From Tolypeutes matacus (taxonomy: Eukaryota > Chordata > Mammalia > Cingulata > Chlamyphoridae), in the NCBI GenBank assembly GCA_026826555.1, contig JAKSZT010053764.1, forward strand, positions 17,513,555 through 17,577,554: 64,000 nucleotides of DNA. Direction: 5' to 3'. This document shows, piece after piece, positions 1-13,614 of the stretch. The position numbers and the translations under genes are program-made. The notes under the pieces are model-generated. The model was not told the DNA's origin. It did not search any database and saw nothing but the letters and a program-made list of their open reading frames with translations. The stretch's first letter is position 1; each line of letters starts with the position of its first letter.

Positions 1-150
1 TTCTCTCTATAGGAGCTGTATTCGCCATGAAAGATGTTGTTGATATGGGAAGGTGTGGGAGGGGGAAGGAGTGGGGCATATGGGAATCCCTTATATTTTT
101 TATGTAACATTTATGTAATCTAAAGCTTCTTTAAAAATAAAAAAAAAAAT
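1..150 (+). mobile_element. L1 3' end, truncated by window edge
   Basis: GGGCATATGGGAATCCCTTA ... TTTATGTAATCTAAAGCTTC then an A-rich tail. It is the sense version of the sequence seen antisense at 59280-59330. Confidence 0.65.
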
Positions 151-1135
151 TTTTTAAATACTAGTGGTGGAAAACAATTGGAATTTTTTATTAAAAAGTT
201 TTGCATTACATTTTTAAATGTAAATGTAGTATTCATTCATTAGAGAAACATCTGAAAAACACAGTAAAGAACAAAGAAAAAAAATTACTCATAGCCATAC
301 ACCCAAACCAAACCTTAACAGCTTGGTTGTTTTTATACCCCAATGTTTTTCCTATGTGTATGTTTAATAACAATTGTGAAGTCACACTATGTATACCATT
401 TTGTCTGTTGCTGTTTGTTTCTTCTGAAATTGTATATGTCATCCCATAGTGTCATAAATTCTAAGTAAATATCCTTTTTAGTAGCTGCATAATATTCTAC
501 CTGGTTTACTCTCTTGAGCAGTTTCCAGCCTAGTTCTCCATCCACATGGGAGAAGATCCATGAAAGGGTATGCAGTCTTCTGACATTCCATAGAGCTCAG
601 CAGCACCAAAACAAGGTTAGAGCTTATGATAAAACCAGATCTTTTCTGACCAAAAAAATAACAGGAACTGGGACTTACTCTCTAGTCAGGGAGACAGACA
701 TTAATCAAGTGACCATAGAAATCAATGTAAAATTGTGATGGTTAAAAAAGAGGGTACATGGTGTACCTGAGTGTGTGATGGGGGTTTTTGACTTGGTTTG
801 GAGTTAGGGAAGGCTTCCACAAGGAAGAGATTGGAAGGCTGAGGAGCAGCTAACTTGGAGCAGAGCATACATGGAGCAGGGTCCTACAGAGAGAGGGATC
901 ATGGTGCTTTAAAAGGACTGAGAGAAGCCAGTCTAAGTAGCCCAAAGCACCCTTCTCTTCCATAACACACAGGAATCCCAAACCAGAGAAGAATACAACT
1001 GTGCTTGGGATTTGTATAAAGTCACAATATGGAAGAAAGTTTTTCTAAAATTTAAGTTGTTTTTGACTGACTTTTATGAGGGCCAGGTATACCCAGTACT
1101 TAGTGTCTACTGCAGATGAACAGCATTTAGCAAAG
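150..1135. other. Intergenic; old repeat fragments, no gene
   Basis: About 320-505 resembles an antisense L1 (GTAGCTGCATAATATTCTAC). About 670-890 resembles an old mammalian-wide repeat (CTAGTCAGGGAGACAGACAT ... AGGGAAGGCTTCC). Nothing else is recognised. Confidence 0.4.
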
Positions 1136-1812
1136 TGTTTTTGTTTTGGCTGCTGATGCAAAATACCAGAAATGGGTTGGCTTTTATAAAGGGGATTTAT
1201 TTGGGGTAAAAGCTTATAGTTTCAAGGCCATGAAAAGTCCAGCTCAAGGCACCGTAAGAGGTGCTTCTCACCAAAGTCTGCTGCCACATGGAGAAGCAAA
1301 TGGCAGCCAATTTCTGCCGAGGTCACTGCCTTTCTGCAGCTGTAGGCAAACCTACACAGGACTTGCCTCATCTCTCAGTCTCAGCTGGGCTGCGACTCTG
1401 CATTCTTCCCAAGTTCAGCTGTAAGCTGTCAGGCATATGGCTCATCTCTCCCTGGGCCTCAGCATTTTTGAACCTCTTGGAGGCTTCTCTCATTGCAGCT
1501 CAGCTGTGGGTGAAACTGTTGTCCTTTCACATTGACCAGATAAAATATGGCAGCTTCTTTTATCTGTGTCTTTCTGTCTCTGTATCTCCATTTATATTAG
1601 ACCCAGCAAAGGGGCGGAGACTCAGCCTGAGTCATGCCTCACTGATTGTAGTCCAATTAAAAACCTGAAAGTGATCTTACCAAGTAATCTAATCAAAGGA
1701 CCCTCAACCAAATTTAATGCAATCAAAAGATATCACATACACAAGAATTGATTAGTTTAAAAACATAATCTTTTTCTTTTGGGGATTCATAAAATAATCT
1801 CAAACAGCCACA
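1136..1812 (-). repeat. Solo LTR, same family as 19655-20322
   Basis: Shares the conserved ends (AAAATACCAGAAATGGGTTG near the left, TAGTTTAAAAACATAATCTT near the right) and the AATAAA in the same place. Flanking duplications are no longer recognisable. The ends are approximate. Confidence 0.65.
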
Positions 1813-3579
1813 TTAAGTGACTGTTCATCATTTCAAAAGAATACTAGTGAAGGGTTAACAGGGCTTCTGGGTGCTGGATTTGATTGTACCATGTGGTCTA
1901 GTTGGTCTTCTTGACTTACATAAAATCTGACATATCCTAGATTTATTAGATGATACTTATAAATTAATAAACTGATTGCTCTAACTACTGGAGTGGTGAA
2001 TTATTTTACTTTCTCTCTGCAGAGTTGTTGGCTTTGCTTTGTTAATTCCTACAAGTAAGAGAATCCATTAAAAATGTATGTGTATATATATATGTATATA
2101 TACACACACATACATACCTGTACATACATATATTTACATATATATGCATATGTGTGCATATATTTTTATATATTGAACCCCACATACACAACCTGTATTT
2201 GGGATTCTTAGACCTCTTACATGCAAAGCTACATATCTGGTATCATTGTTTTATATTATAATCTATATTATATATATATATTTTTTTTTTCTTCACATTT
2301 ATAATGCATTTAATTTTCACAGTTAAATCACTCAGTGATGGCACAATACATGATCCATTATTATGAACTACAGATCATGATTATCAATATAAGTTGAACA
2401 GGGAAAAATCAATTATACTGACAAAAATTATATAATCTTTGCTATAGTTTGAATTTTCTTTTTTTAAGGTGTATGCAATAATTTTAATTGAAAGACTTCG
2501 AAGAGATAAAAAAGAAATTTAGAAACAAAGTTTGCATAGAGATCTAAGAATTTTCACTATATCCCTCTTTGAATTCTCCTCATTAATGACCTCTTTCTGT
2601 TGACAATATTTCAGATTAAAGTAGCATGTTAACCTCATTAATCAGCACCATATAGATTGAGCAAAAGCATAAGATCATCTTGTCCTTTTCTCTAAATTTT
2701 GCAAAATCCACCTGAAGGAAGAATCTATCCCATGTCTTTCTTTGCTCACATTCAATAACATTAATAAAAAATTAACAATATTTCTTTCTCTAGAGACATA
2801 AATTCCCTTAGAATGTAAATTTCCAAAGTAAAGGTCAATGTATAATATTTATTTATCATCTATCCATACATGCTAGAGCACTGTTTTGCACACAAAGGAA
2901 AATCAGTTATATTAGGAGCCATGTAGACCAATATATACCAATTCTGCCACAGTGTCCCATGTAAATGTTGTCAAATGAGACTGCTTTCTAAAAATGTGAA
3001 GGAAATTTTTACTCTTTTGTGAGTGGCTTTCCATGCTTGCTTCTAAGTTTACCTAGCTTCTAAATTAGTCTAGGTTGGTCTCATTCTTTTTTCGATGATA
3101 ACTACTCAACATTAAAACTGGAACAAACCAATTCCATGTCTTTTCTCATAACATATGCAGAAAAATATTATATTTTTGAGTATGAAAGATGTTGTCCAAG
3201 CAGTTCCTGGATTTGTTTTTGTTTTAGGAAGATTCAACCTCTGAAGCAAATCATGTCCTTGAAGGACCAAGCCACCCTCTGAAGAAATACTCACTGCACA
3301 AACAGAAGTATTTTTAAGCTGCTGTCTTATGTAAGTAAATAGCTTAAGTATTTCTTCTTAGCTTAACTTGCTAAAATAATTTGAGCTTCCTCCGGTTGAC
3401 ATGAAAACAACTAGAAAACATGTGGACAGGCAATGTGGAAGAAACCTAAGAGCTGCATTCTTCCTTAACACAGTATAATAATGACAGCATTTGGATGGGT
3501 CAGCCAGCTTTCCTGCCTCCTCTTGTATCTCTCTCTCTCTCTCTCCCCCCTCATCTAAGAGCCCCTCTGTCCTTCTTTC
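1813..3579. other. Intergenic; AT-rich with microsatellites
   Basis: TA/CA/TG microsatellites at about 2075-2170 and 2262-2290, and a CT run at 3528-3549. One weak candidate exon is listed separately at 3228. Otherwise nothing recognisable. Confidence 0.4.
3228..3317 (+). other. Candidate terminal coding exon (speculative)
   Basis: GTTTTTGTTTTAG acceptor followed by 29 open codons (EDSTSEANHVLEGPSHPLKK ...) and TAA. Polar composition is plausible for a C-terminus, but the other two frames close and there is no downstream support. Could be chance. Confidence 0.12.
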
Positions 3580-3890
3580 AGCTCCTTGCATGCAAGCTTT
3601 CCCTTGCCTCAGGGGCCTTTGCACAAGCTGCTCTCTCCATCTGGAATACTTCTGGAATCACCCAGAAGTGATTTCTGTTTGTCAGGTATCCTTCCATGAC
3701 ACTCCTTACCCCTTTTAGCAGCCTCAATTTTTATTACATAAAGCATGTCAAAATTTGCTATTATATTTTTATGTGGGTTGATGGTTTAATATCTATCTCT
3801 TTTATGAGAATGAAACCTTCATGAGGGTAGGGACCCAGGATCTACTGTTCACTACTTTAGATCCAGCATTTAGCACGATACGTAGGAATC
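3580..3890 (+). repeat. L2 fragment
   Basis: CTCAGGGGCCTTTGCACAAG, CTCCATCTGGAATACTTCT and later ATGAGGGTAGGGACCCAG follow the L2 3'-end consensus in order. Confidence 0.75.
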
Positions 3891-5599
3891 ATATTTAACT
3901 TAGGCAAATTCAGTCACACAAACTAGGCTAGTACCTTGACTCCTGACTCGGGAACCTGACTTCCCATCCCCCACCCTGCCGTTGTCCTTGCATAGAAGGT
4001 CCTCCACTATAGTATAGTTACTGTAGTGTGGTATACTGTATAGTAGAGTATAGTTAGTGTTCAGTAACAATAGTATAGTTAATAAATATTTTTTGTATGA
4101 GTGAATGTTGAACAAGGTACCTGGACAACTCTAGAATTCAGGAATGTGGCAAGTGGTTGGAACAGAGATCAGGGTGTGACAAGAGAACAGAAATGAAGTG
4201 CAAGGAGGGGCAGTTGTGTCTGAATGTGGTTATTTTCCATCTTCCTACCTTTTCTCTTTAATGGACTGGATGGACAAATTATTCTAGTAGTTCTCTCTCT
4301 CTCTCCATATATATACACACACACACACATAAAATACCAATATACTATATTTTGATACATATACATCTATAGATCATATATAAAATAAGTATTGCCTATA
4401 ATTAGGCCAGTGTGTGTTATATGCAGTTTTTTTTTCCTTCAGTGAGGATATTTCCTCTGAAAAATAATTTTTTCATCTACTGTTTCATATTTTGGTTTGT
4501 GACTTTTCTTTTGGGTAGAAGCCTGGGAGGGAAAGTGCACTTATAAAAAAGAAACTCTTGAGTGAGTGCTGTTATTTGGGTCCTCCAAGACTTTTACTAT
4601 TTTTCAGTTTATAGCAGTGGAATATCTTGCAAAATCTGGCCCGGGTTTTGTGGCAGCAGAGACACTTCTGTGAATCAAATATTTTCTGCCTTAGGAATTT
4701 GGAAGGGGAGACTATAGCAGTAGAACCAGAGTTAGCAGTTTAACAAGTTGCCTGGAGACAAGAGAACTCTCTATAAACCTGGGTTCCCATTAATAGGTTC
4801 TATTTTTGGTTGTAACTGGGACTAAATTGGCTCTTCAATGTATTTTTGGGCCCTGGGCCCAAGTACCCTTGCTTGGCATGGATAATACCTTTTTTGCTTC
4901 CTTGTCTCCCATATGGTACAGTTGTATGGACTGTGCACTGCACAACTTTGGGGGTCTTGTTGTCTATGTGAATGGTAACCCCTGGAGTTATACAGAGCAC
5001 AGCCTGTACCTGCAGGCAGAGGCCCAAATAATGTGTATAAAATTTTGAATTCCCTTAAGTAAAGGCCCCCACCCTCTGAGTCTCTGAGCCTTTGGTTATT
5101 TTTTCTTTCAAGCACAGAATAGCTCCTTACCTTCTTTTGGTGCTTGATGTCAGTTTGAAAGCTTTGATTAACTCCTTACTGTACACAGGAAACCCTAGGA
5201 AGTCTCCTTTAAATTTCAGTCTTGGGTTTTCTTTTTTTTTTTTTTTTGGATGAAAATTAGATTTCCTCAATATTGCCGTTTTTTCTTACTTATTTATGCT
5301 GTATATCTTTGTTTATGTAGAAGGAGAAATGCCAAAACTGGGCAGCCTAGTCAGTCCATCCCTGTTGAGTATTTTTCTTCTCAGCTGTACTCATGATTGC
5401 ATGTATAAGTCTAAAAGTGGCATGTCCTCTTCCAAATGTTAAGCTTCCTGAGCAGATCCATCTCTGAAGATAATGCCATCCCTATCCAGGCAGTTTTCAC
5501 ACTGAGAATTTGTGGCTACATTGTGGGGCATCAGGGGCATCATCATTTCTCAGGTATTCTCTTCTCTTCCTAACTCAGTCCCAGAATAATAAAAGCTCT
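3891..5599. other. Intergenic; no gene seen
   Basis: Holds a TATAGTATA-rich low-complexity patch (about 4008-4085), CT/TA/CA microsatellites (4290-4332) and a poly(T) run at 5231-5248. The short open frames on both strands at 4800-5115 show no codon-like or domain features. Confidence 0.4.
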
Positions 5600-5830
5600 C
5601 TCTTATTAAGTGCTTCCTAAGTTCCTGGACCTGGTCAAATATTTCATATGTATTAAATGAGTTAATATCTAATTCTCACAACAGCCTTATGAGGGAGGTA
5701 CTATCAGTTCTACTTTACAGATAGGGAAACTGAGGCCCAGAAAGGTTAGGTACCTTGCTCAAGGTGACATGCACAATGAATGGCAGAGCTGTGGATATGA
5801 ACCTGAATAGTCTGACTTCAGAGACCAGGC
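5600..5830 (-). repeat. MIR
   Basis: Antisense MIR: CTACTTTACAGATAGGGAAA, CTGAGGCCCAGAAAGG, then CTCAAGGTGACATGC. Confidence 0.75.
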
Positions 5831-6999
5831 TTTTAACCATTATACTCTCTATATTTTTCCAAACTTCGTGTATGATGGGAGAACCCTGGCGAGCCAGAGC
5901 AGGTGTGTAGAGGACAGCCCCTTGGAACCAGAGCAGAGTTGGTAGACAACGTCCTCCCACTAAACTGACACTGTACCCCACAAGTGTTTCTCACTAGGAT
6001 CCTATGGTGCTGTGTTGTGTAGACCCTCATTCCAGCAACATCCAAATAATTATGAGTCCTTTTAAATAAGGGAGTGTGGGATGACATGCTAGGTTTTCAT
6101 TGTCATCAGGCTCCAGAAAGTCCGGTTTGAGCTCTTTCAAGCTTTAGGGCACAAGTTACCCTGCCTCAGGGCTGGCCAGGACTCTCCACTTTTAGCACAG
6201 AAGAATGTAGAATAGCTCACTAATTGCCCATTCTGCAGGCTTCTATTTTAGAACGTTCTGCTTGGTAGATTAAAGGATGGATTCCAGGGTACTTAATTTC
6301 TGGTCACCAAAACAGTCACCTAAGCATTTATTAGGTGGTTTTAAAGAACATAGACCACATAATTACTGCTTATGGAACATGGCCAACATAATTAGCAGAT
6401 GCCACATTGCATTGAATTTCAACATGGGTGATGTGAAGTTACATGAAGTCCTGAACCAGCTGATATGTGGACACTGATATGAGGGGAGAGAGAGAAGGTA
6501 AGAAAAAAAAAAATTAGTAAATTATATTGTACAGATGGGTTTCCTACATAACAAGGGTCTCCAGCCAATGGTGTGGAATATGCTCATAGTTCTTCCCTGG
6601 AAGCTCTTCATACCACCCTCCTCCATCGCCCACTTCTTGAGTCATGGGATTCTTGGTGAGGCAGAAATCCTGGAGGCTGTGTTATTGAAAGTTCTTGTGG
6701 TATTATAAAACCCAGGTGACTCTGGCTGGTTTAAGCAAATAGGGCATTTATTGAAAAGATACAGATTATTTCAGTGGATCGGGGGAAGATCCAAACAATC
6801 AGGCTTTGGAGAGAGCAAATTCCAGAGCCGTTCTGGAATTTAAGGCATTCTTAAACCTCTTTAGAGCACTGCAAGTAACATAATTCATCTTCCAACATTT
6901 TTCAGTCTGTGTGTCTTTCCTTGGTTAATTTTTAGATTCCCAAGCAAGAGAAAAATTGTTTTATTTCCTCATTTTTTTTCAGTCTATTGATGCTTTCTT
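5831..6999. other. Intergenic; nothing recognised
   Basis: Single-copy-looking sequence with an A run near 6504-6513. No exon, RNA gene or clear repeat identified. Confidence 0.35.
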
Positions 7000-7830
7000 T
7001 CTCTAACATTTGTTACATGAAAAATTTTAAACATACAGAAAATTTGAAAGAATTTTACAATGAATTCCATATACCTTCCACCTAGATACTACTATTAATA
7101 CTATAGTACATATCTCTCCATCACTCCATCTATCTATCCATGTTATTTTTTTTCATGTATTTCAAAGTGAGGTGCAGCCATCAGTACATTTCCCTCCAAA
7201 AATTCAGCTTTCATATCTTAACCAAGAGTTCAATATTTATTTGCTGTTCTTTGTTTTCTTTTGAGATACGGTTTTCATACAATGAAATGCAGCAATTCAT
7301 TCATGAGTAAAACAAATGGCTATATCTGTGCAACCCAAACACCTCTTGAGATACAGAACATTATCATCACCTTAGAAAGTACCTTCATAGTCCTTACTAG
7401 TAAATCAAAATTCCCCCCTCCACCCCCTCAGGAGCAACCATTATTTTTTTTCCCACCATATAATAGTTTTGCCTGTTTCAGAATTTTTTATGTTTTAAAA
7501 ATTCATTCATGTTGCTGCATGTATTAGTAATTCATTCCTTTTAATTGCTGGATAGTATTTCCTTGTATACATATACCAGCATTTGTTTATCTCTTCTCCT
7601 ATTAATATATACCTGGGCTGTTTCCAGTTTTTGAATCTTATGAATAAAGCTGCTGTGAATATTCTTTTACAAATCTTTTTGTGGGCATATGTTTTCATTT
7701 TCCTTGGGTAAATATTTAGGAGTGGGATTGCTGGTCATAGGATAAATGTATGTTTAGTTTCAGAAGAAACTGCAACACCTTTTCCCAAAATGGTTCTATT
7801 TTATATACCTACAAACAATATATGGACATA
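7000..7830 (-). mobile_element. L1 3'-end fragment
   Basis: Antisense L1. Minus-strand translation at 7507-7698 resembles the ORF2 C-terminus (FTAALFIRFKNWKQPRY ... KYYPAIKRNELLIHA). The left part is L1 3' UTR-like (GTGCAACCCAAACACCTCTT). Confidence 0.75.
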
Positions 7831-9524
7831 CCAGTTGTTCCACATGTGCACCTGGTTGGTCTTTATAACATTAAGGTGGATTTCAGGTACAAGTAATAAA
7901 ATACCAACTAGAAGCTGCTTACAATCAGCTATTATCTCACGTAACAGGAAGTCTGGGTGATTCAGGGTGAGTTTATTCAGGACGCAACAAATATCAGTGA
8001 CCCAGATGCTTTCTGTGTTTCCACCTGCCTTCCTTAGTGTACTAGCTTTCATCTGCAAGATAGTTCCCTCATGGTCACCAAATGGTCACTGCAACTCTAG
8101 ACATCATGTCCCTATACACATATCTAAAGGCAAGAAGAGGAATGTTTTTCCTTTCCTATTTCAGAAAGGAAACTCTTGCCCAGATGCCACCAATAGACAT
8201 TTTCTTCAGGTCCCATTAAGGGTTAAGTCATATGACCATATCCTAGCTGCATGGGAGGCTTGGAAAGTGAATATCTGGTATTCTTAGGTTCTATGGTGGG
8301 CAACAGGCTCTGGTGGCAAAGAAGGATGGGAAAATGACTGTTGGGTAGGCAACCAAGATATATCTTAATCCTTCTTGGGTCAGCTGGGCCAGTCAGCTGT
8401 GGGGGGTCTCGAGGTAGGTAGCAAGGTTGAGCAACTGACACACGACAACTAAGTTACTTCTTTGAGTTGAGAAGACAGTTTCCAGGGAGGAAGCATTTGG
8501 CAAATGACACATTGGATTTCTACTACATGTCCCATTCTCTGCTTTTCACAAGGACTCTCTCCTGATTGCAGCACCAGTTCCGTCCCTTCTGTTATCCATT
8601 TCAGCTATTTTACTGTCAGTCAGCTTTCTATACTCTGGCTTCCCTGTGATCTTAAGATTTAGAGGAAGTGATAAAGTAAATTCTTATCACCAAAAGGTCA
8701 GGGACTCTTAGACCAGTAACATGGAGTCTAATTGTCTTTGACCTGGTAGTTGAGGAATGAGTGGAAGAAATGGGTGGAAAGGGTTGGAATACACAGACAT
8801 GTATTTTTCCTTCTCCTGGATGGCTTGGGACTTTATACTTTTGTCATAGAACAGATTATCCCTAGTTCTCTTAGAAAATCTGACTGCCTCTATGTCATGA
8901 TCTTACCTAGTGTGTGAGCTGATCCCCCTGTCTAGTATGCTTTCACTGAAAATCCACCTCCAAAGATGGGCTTACAAGGCCCTCCCCTGTGAAACCTCCT
9001 TGGTCCCTCAAGCAGAGTCAAGCCCTCTTCCTTCTGCTCCTCCTCATGATTCCACTTAGTACTTCTTTCCTTGAGATTTGTCTTGTGCTTGGTTTTCCTT
9101 ATGGAAACTCACCAAAGAAGGGAATGAAGGACTGGAAGGGACAGATCTGTGAAAGGAGGGGAGGCTGACCAAACTGTATCAGTTCTGGCCCACTGAGATC
9201 TCCATCCCCATGAAGGTCTCACTGCAATCCTAGCTTCCTCCACCATGTCTGGCCTGCAGCAGGAACTATTCCTCTTGCAAATAGAGCAATAAGCAAACCA
9301 GCCCTATATATTCTAAGTTCTGACATTCTGGGCCCACTTAGGATCCTCCTATTCTGATTGGTCACTAGCTTCTGAGAGATTTATCATTTGACTTGTGGGG
9401 ATTGGCACTGGGATAATGATGCTCCTCCTTTCACCCCAGGAGCTCCTGGTCCCATCAGATGCCAACAGACCACAGTGGGCAGTCACTCTGCACCCGCGTT
9501 GCAGGGTGATTTCCTGGTCAGCAG
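7831..9524. other. Intergenic; an L2-like piece, otherwise nothing
   Basis: About 8975-9120 resembles an L2 3' part (CCTCCTTGGTCCCTCAAGCA). The rest is unassigned. Confidence 0.4.
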
Positions 9525-9705
9525 TGTTCATGAGCATTAGAACCACCTGGGGTCTTTGAAAACTGCTCATGCCTGTGCCCCACTCCAGACCAATTTAACT
9601 GCAATTTCTGGGAGTTTTTCCCAGCAATGTTTTTTATATTTTTATTTTTTAAGTTCTTAGGGGGATTCTGATGCATAGTTTGGGTTGAGAATCTCTGCTG
9701 TAGGC
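9525..9705. mobile_element. MER5-type hAT fragment
   Basis: Contains ATTAGAACCACCTGGGGTCT on the left and ATTCTGATGCAT ... GTTGAGAATCTCTG on the right, the diverged palindromic layout of MER5 elements in mammals. Confidence 0.6.
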
Positions 9706-9834
9706 TCTGAGTTCCTAAAGGATGGGGGACTTAGAACACCCCTCACCCCCATTCTGACCCCTCCATGTTCAAAGTTGATTGTTCTATAAAATGGAATTGC
9801 TTTAAACAGATTTAATTGTCCTACTCAATAACAT

Positions 9835-10005
9835 CTAGCACTTTTTAAGCATTTACTGTGTGCCAAGGACTATACTTACTTCTTATAATAAAACTAGGAG
9901 GTAGATACTGTGATTACCATCATCCTATTATACAGAGAAGTCATGCAACTTGCCTAAGGTCACACAGCTGCCAAGATTAGGGTCAGGTCGAATCATCATT
10001 TTCTC
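9835..10005 (-). repeat. MIR
   Basis: Antisense MIR: ACTGTGTGCCAAGGACTATA, TATTATACAGAGAAGT, GCCTAAGGTCACACAGCTGC. Confidence 0.75.
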
Positions 10006-10083
10006 CCCTACATACTCAGTCGTGTTGATTGATTGCCTTTTTCGCAGTACCACATGTAGTATGTGATGTTTCATATTTTGCAG

Positions 10084-10152
10084 GGCAAACGAACAGAAGC
10101 TGAAGGAGGATCACGAAGAACTCACTCATTGAATCAACTGACACACCTTTAA
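10084..10152 (+). other. Candidate terminal coding exon of a convergent gene (speculative)
   Basis: TTTCATATTTTGCAG is a good splice acceptor. Two of three frames then stay open to a stop (TGA at 10130-10132 or TAA at 10150-10152). One reads ANEQKLKEDHEELTH, a plausible helix. In human, SPATA6L lies tail-to-tail with SLC1A1, so its last exons would be expected on this strand left of 33 kb. I cannot confirm a match. Confidence 0.15.
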
Positions 10153-13100
10153 GGAAATGAACAGCAATTTTTGTTATCTGTGTTGAGTCACTGGTGCTAA
10201 CCCCTTTTAAATCAAACCCTGTTTTCAGTCTTTTGTATTCAGGTAAGAGTTGTTGATTAAAGTGCTTGCTGTTTGGGGCTATTTTGTTGTCAAGCTGGGA
10301 AATTTGTATTTTTGTTGGTTTGTGTGTTTTGGGTATGAAAAAGAAACTGAAAGTAGCTGGGCAGCAGATGTTTTCTGATTTGAAAAACATTTCTTAGAAT
10401 TCTAATGAAAATGTCAAGATGACTTTTCAGGTTTTCACTTCTGGCAACAGAGGTGTTCTTAAAAAGTTGTGGTTTTTTCTTTCATTTTTAAACTCAACTC
10501 ATGTTTTACATGATGTATAAGAAGCTACTATTTAAATCAATCTCCTGATGACTATTCCAGAAAAGGACTGTAATCCTGATTTTCTCTTTTTAGTACATCT
10601 GTTTTTTTTACTGTTAGGCTTGATTTATATGAAGCCCACTGAAAACCTAGGAAGAGGAAACATTACATCTGGAGATCTCAGATGTTTTTTAAAGGTTGAA
10701 TTTCCATAAAATATTTCTAAGAGGAGACCAGTTTCTTTGAACTATAGTTTAAACTACAAAATGGTTCTCCTTCACCTCTCCCTTCTTTTCCCCAGCAATT
10801 ATTAACAACTTTATATGAGGAACAAAACCTTCTTCACATATTTCTATAAAGGAACTATTTTAAGTAAGTAGACTGCAAATATGACTGTCAAAACCAGATT
10901 CTAAATTAGCAGGATGCTTTTATGAAATGCTTACACAGTTTGAGGGAGCGTGAAGGGGAAGGAAATGGGGTGAAGGGTAACAAGAGGCACATTTGTCTTT
11001 ATGGGCACGGACCCAGAGAAGAGAGGGCCTGAAAACAGAAGCCCCTGTCCTTCCTTCTTACTATAACCTTAGCATTTTCTTCTACTGTGCCCTAAAACCC
11101 TTTTAGTTTTTACAAGACTCGGTGAAAAGCAACTTTTCTTATTATAATTACAGAAATTGGTTCAAGTTAGGTAAATTAGAAAAACAAAATTAAAAAATTA
11201 AAGCAGGAAAAAATACCCTAAAACAAAACCAAAAAACAACACTGATTTATCTATCCCCTTCTAAAAATTTCAGCTAATTGTATAATACCAAGCATTCTGA
11301 AACCTTTGGAAAACAGACAGTAACCTTAAGTCATGTATGCTTATGTGCTCTCACTGTCTCTGAAACTATAATTGTCAATTTGTTATGCTGAAGTTACCTT
11401 TAAGTAAGTAGTCATCAAAAATTAAAAAAACAAAAACTTGTATTACATTAGCTTATGGTACAGTTCTGAGAAGAGGACCTCTTACAAAGAGGGATGTAAG
11501 TAGCTGAAGGAAATCGTTTTGAAAGAATTGGTATCTCCTGTCACTTGTTCAAATATACACTGTGACACTAAATTTTTTTTTTTAATGGTTTGAGTATAAC
11601 TCCTTAACTTAATTTAGGGGCAAGACCTTAAATGGCCATACTCACTTAAAATTTTGTTTTTCTCACTAAATCAATCTGCCTGTTTCTCACTTTCTAATCT
11701 GCTAAAACTATTGTTTTATTTATTCTTATTTCAACTTTTTATTTCTCAAGGAATTATTTCAGTTTTGAAGAATCATTTTGGGGCCAGCATTTCAGTTACA
11801 ATATTTTGCTTTTAGAGTACAACTTGAATACTTTGATGACATAATGGGGTTTGGATTACCTTGGGAAGATCCATGTCATTAAACATAATGAAAAAATATT
11901 CCCACTTGTCTTGCTCCAGCTTGTTATTCCTTTCTTGAATTTCATTGCTGAAGATCTCAAAGCCTGGATCATATTTTACAAGCTTTCGGGGTCTGTTTTG
12001 CAGAGCTCCCTGGGAAAATGCTCTATGCAGAGCCTCTAAGCCATTTCCCTTTGGTCACCAGACTGACCCCAAATTAGCTGAAGAATGTAGGCCGTGAGTT
12101 ATAAATAAGATGAAGAAAAGAAAGAAAGAAAGAGAGTGTAAATGCTGTGTTTAACATAAAAAGGGGGTGATTGGTTTTAAGTGATATAATTTGAGAGTAT
12201 TGATGGGTTATGTGTGTGCTGGTTCAGCTTAGCCCCTGAGTGCCTGAAGACTCTCAATAATAGCCACGACTCAGTTTCATTAAAGGAGCCCTCTGGCCTC
12301 CATGAAGGGCAGCCTCAGGAACAGGACATGCTCACTTGTCCTTGCTGTGACCAACGAATCTGCTAGAACCGGCTGTGGGGACTGCTTCCCTCCCTTGATT
12401 GGGGGGCCTGTCCCAGTAGTCTTGGAGACCTATCTGTCATGGAGACAACCTTTCCTTTTCTCTTCCCTGTACTAGGAACTCTGCCGACAATAGTAAGAGC
12501 TGCAGTCCTCTGACTCCCTTGGGCCGGGACCCTTCCATCCTCCCCAGTGGCAAAATAGATCAGGGAAGTTACTTTGTTGACCATAGGAAAAGAGCCTATG
12601 CTTGGTTTCACCTTCAGAATTAGGAAATTGGGCAAAAGCAGCGGGATTGGGCCAAGGACAAGAACCTTTCCTTGGTGTGAATAGGTCCCTTTCAGGATGG
12701 CTGAGTTGTCAGAGCTTCAACAGAATGAGGAGCTCTCAGTCTGAAAATTTCCCTTCGGGATTCTGTATCTTTAGTGTGATTTGTCAGCATCCCTCTAAGT
12801 ACATATATATTTGTGTCCTTATTTTTAAAGTACCCTGTAGCCCACAGTATATGAACCCCCTTCACCCATCAATAAGAACCACCTGTAGAGGCTCATTGCT
12901 CTCTATGGGCCTCTGGTGTGTCCACATAGCTTGACCTCCTTTCCAAGAACATGTGAGCAAACAGGACAGAGACAGAATACAACAATGTATAGCTGGGTTT
13001 GCCATATACATATATGTTTTTATGTAGGAGGATCACATGGGGTGGGGTGGCTAATTTTCATCCCAACACCCAAGAGCTGGAGTGGCAGCAGTGAGAGGCT

Positions 13101-13490
13101 ACCATGGCCTGCCTCAGAAATGGTGAAGGGAATGTAGGAGTGGCTAAGCCTCTGAGACACCAAAGTTAAGAATCAAATGGAGAAGGACAGTGAAGAGAGA
13201 GAAGGGAGACCCCTAGCCAAGCAGGGAATTTGCTCTAAGATAAGAAAGCTGAAATACACGTGGTGGGTCTTGACCCTTTGTTTATGATTAGTTGGGAATG
13301 CTTTTGAACCAGCCCATGCATGTCCTCCCACTTAGCCCTGGCATGAGGGGTGATTTGTCCTAAATTCCTCCATAGAGGGGGTCAGAATAAGGGCAACTTT
13401 GAGGCCTTGGGAGAGCTATGTTCTTTTAAAAACCTTACCATTAACTTTGGGGGACCTAGAATCCCAGAAAAGAAACAGGGTAAAGATCCT
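10153..13490. other. Intergenic; nothing recognised
   Basis: AT-rich single-copy-looking DNA with an AAAG run at 12114-12136. No coding exon or clear repeat found. Confidence 0.35.
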
Positions 13491-13562
13491 CTCCCTTCCT
13501 TCTTCCCTCCCTCCTTTCCTCCCTCCCTTCCTCTCTTCCATTCATCCACTCATTCCTTTCTT
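13491..13562. repeat. Pyrimidine-rich (TTCC/TCCC)n microsatellite
   Basis: CCTTCCTTCTTCCCTCCCTC and onwards, 70 bp of nearly pure pyrimidine on plus. Confidence 0.85.
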
Positions 13563-13614
13563 TAGTTCCTCAGTTTTCCAGGCACTATATCAAGTGTGTC
13601 ACATGGGCATTATA

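Noticed and set aside
7507..7698. Possible small protein on minus
   Set aside because: It is the L1 ORF2 C-terminus remnant.
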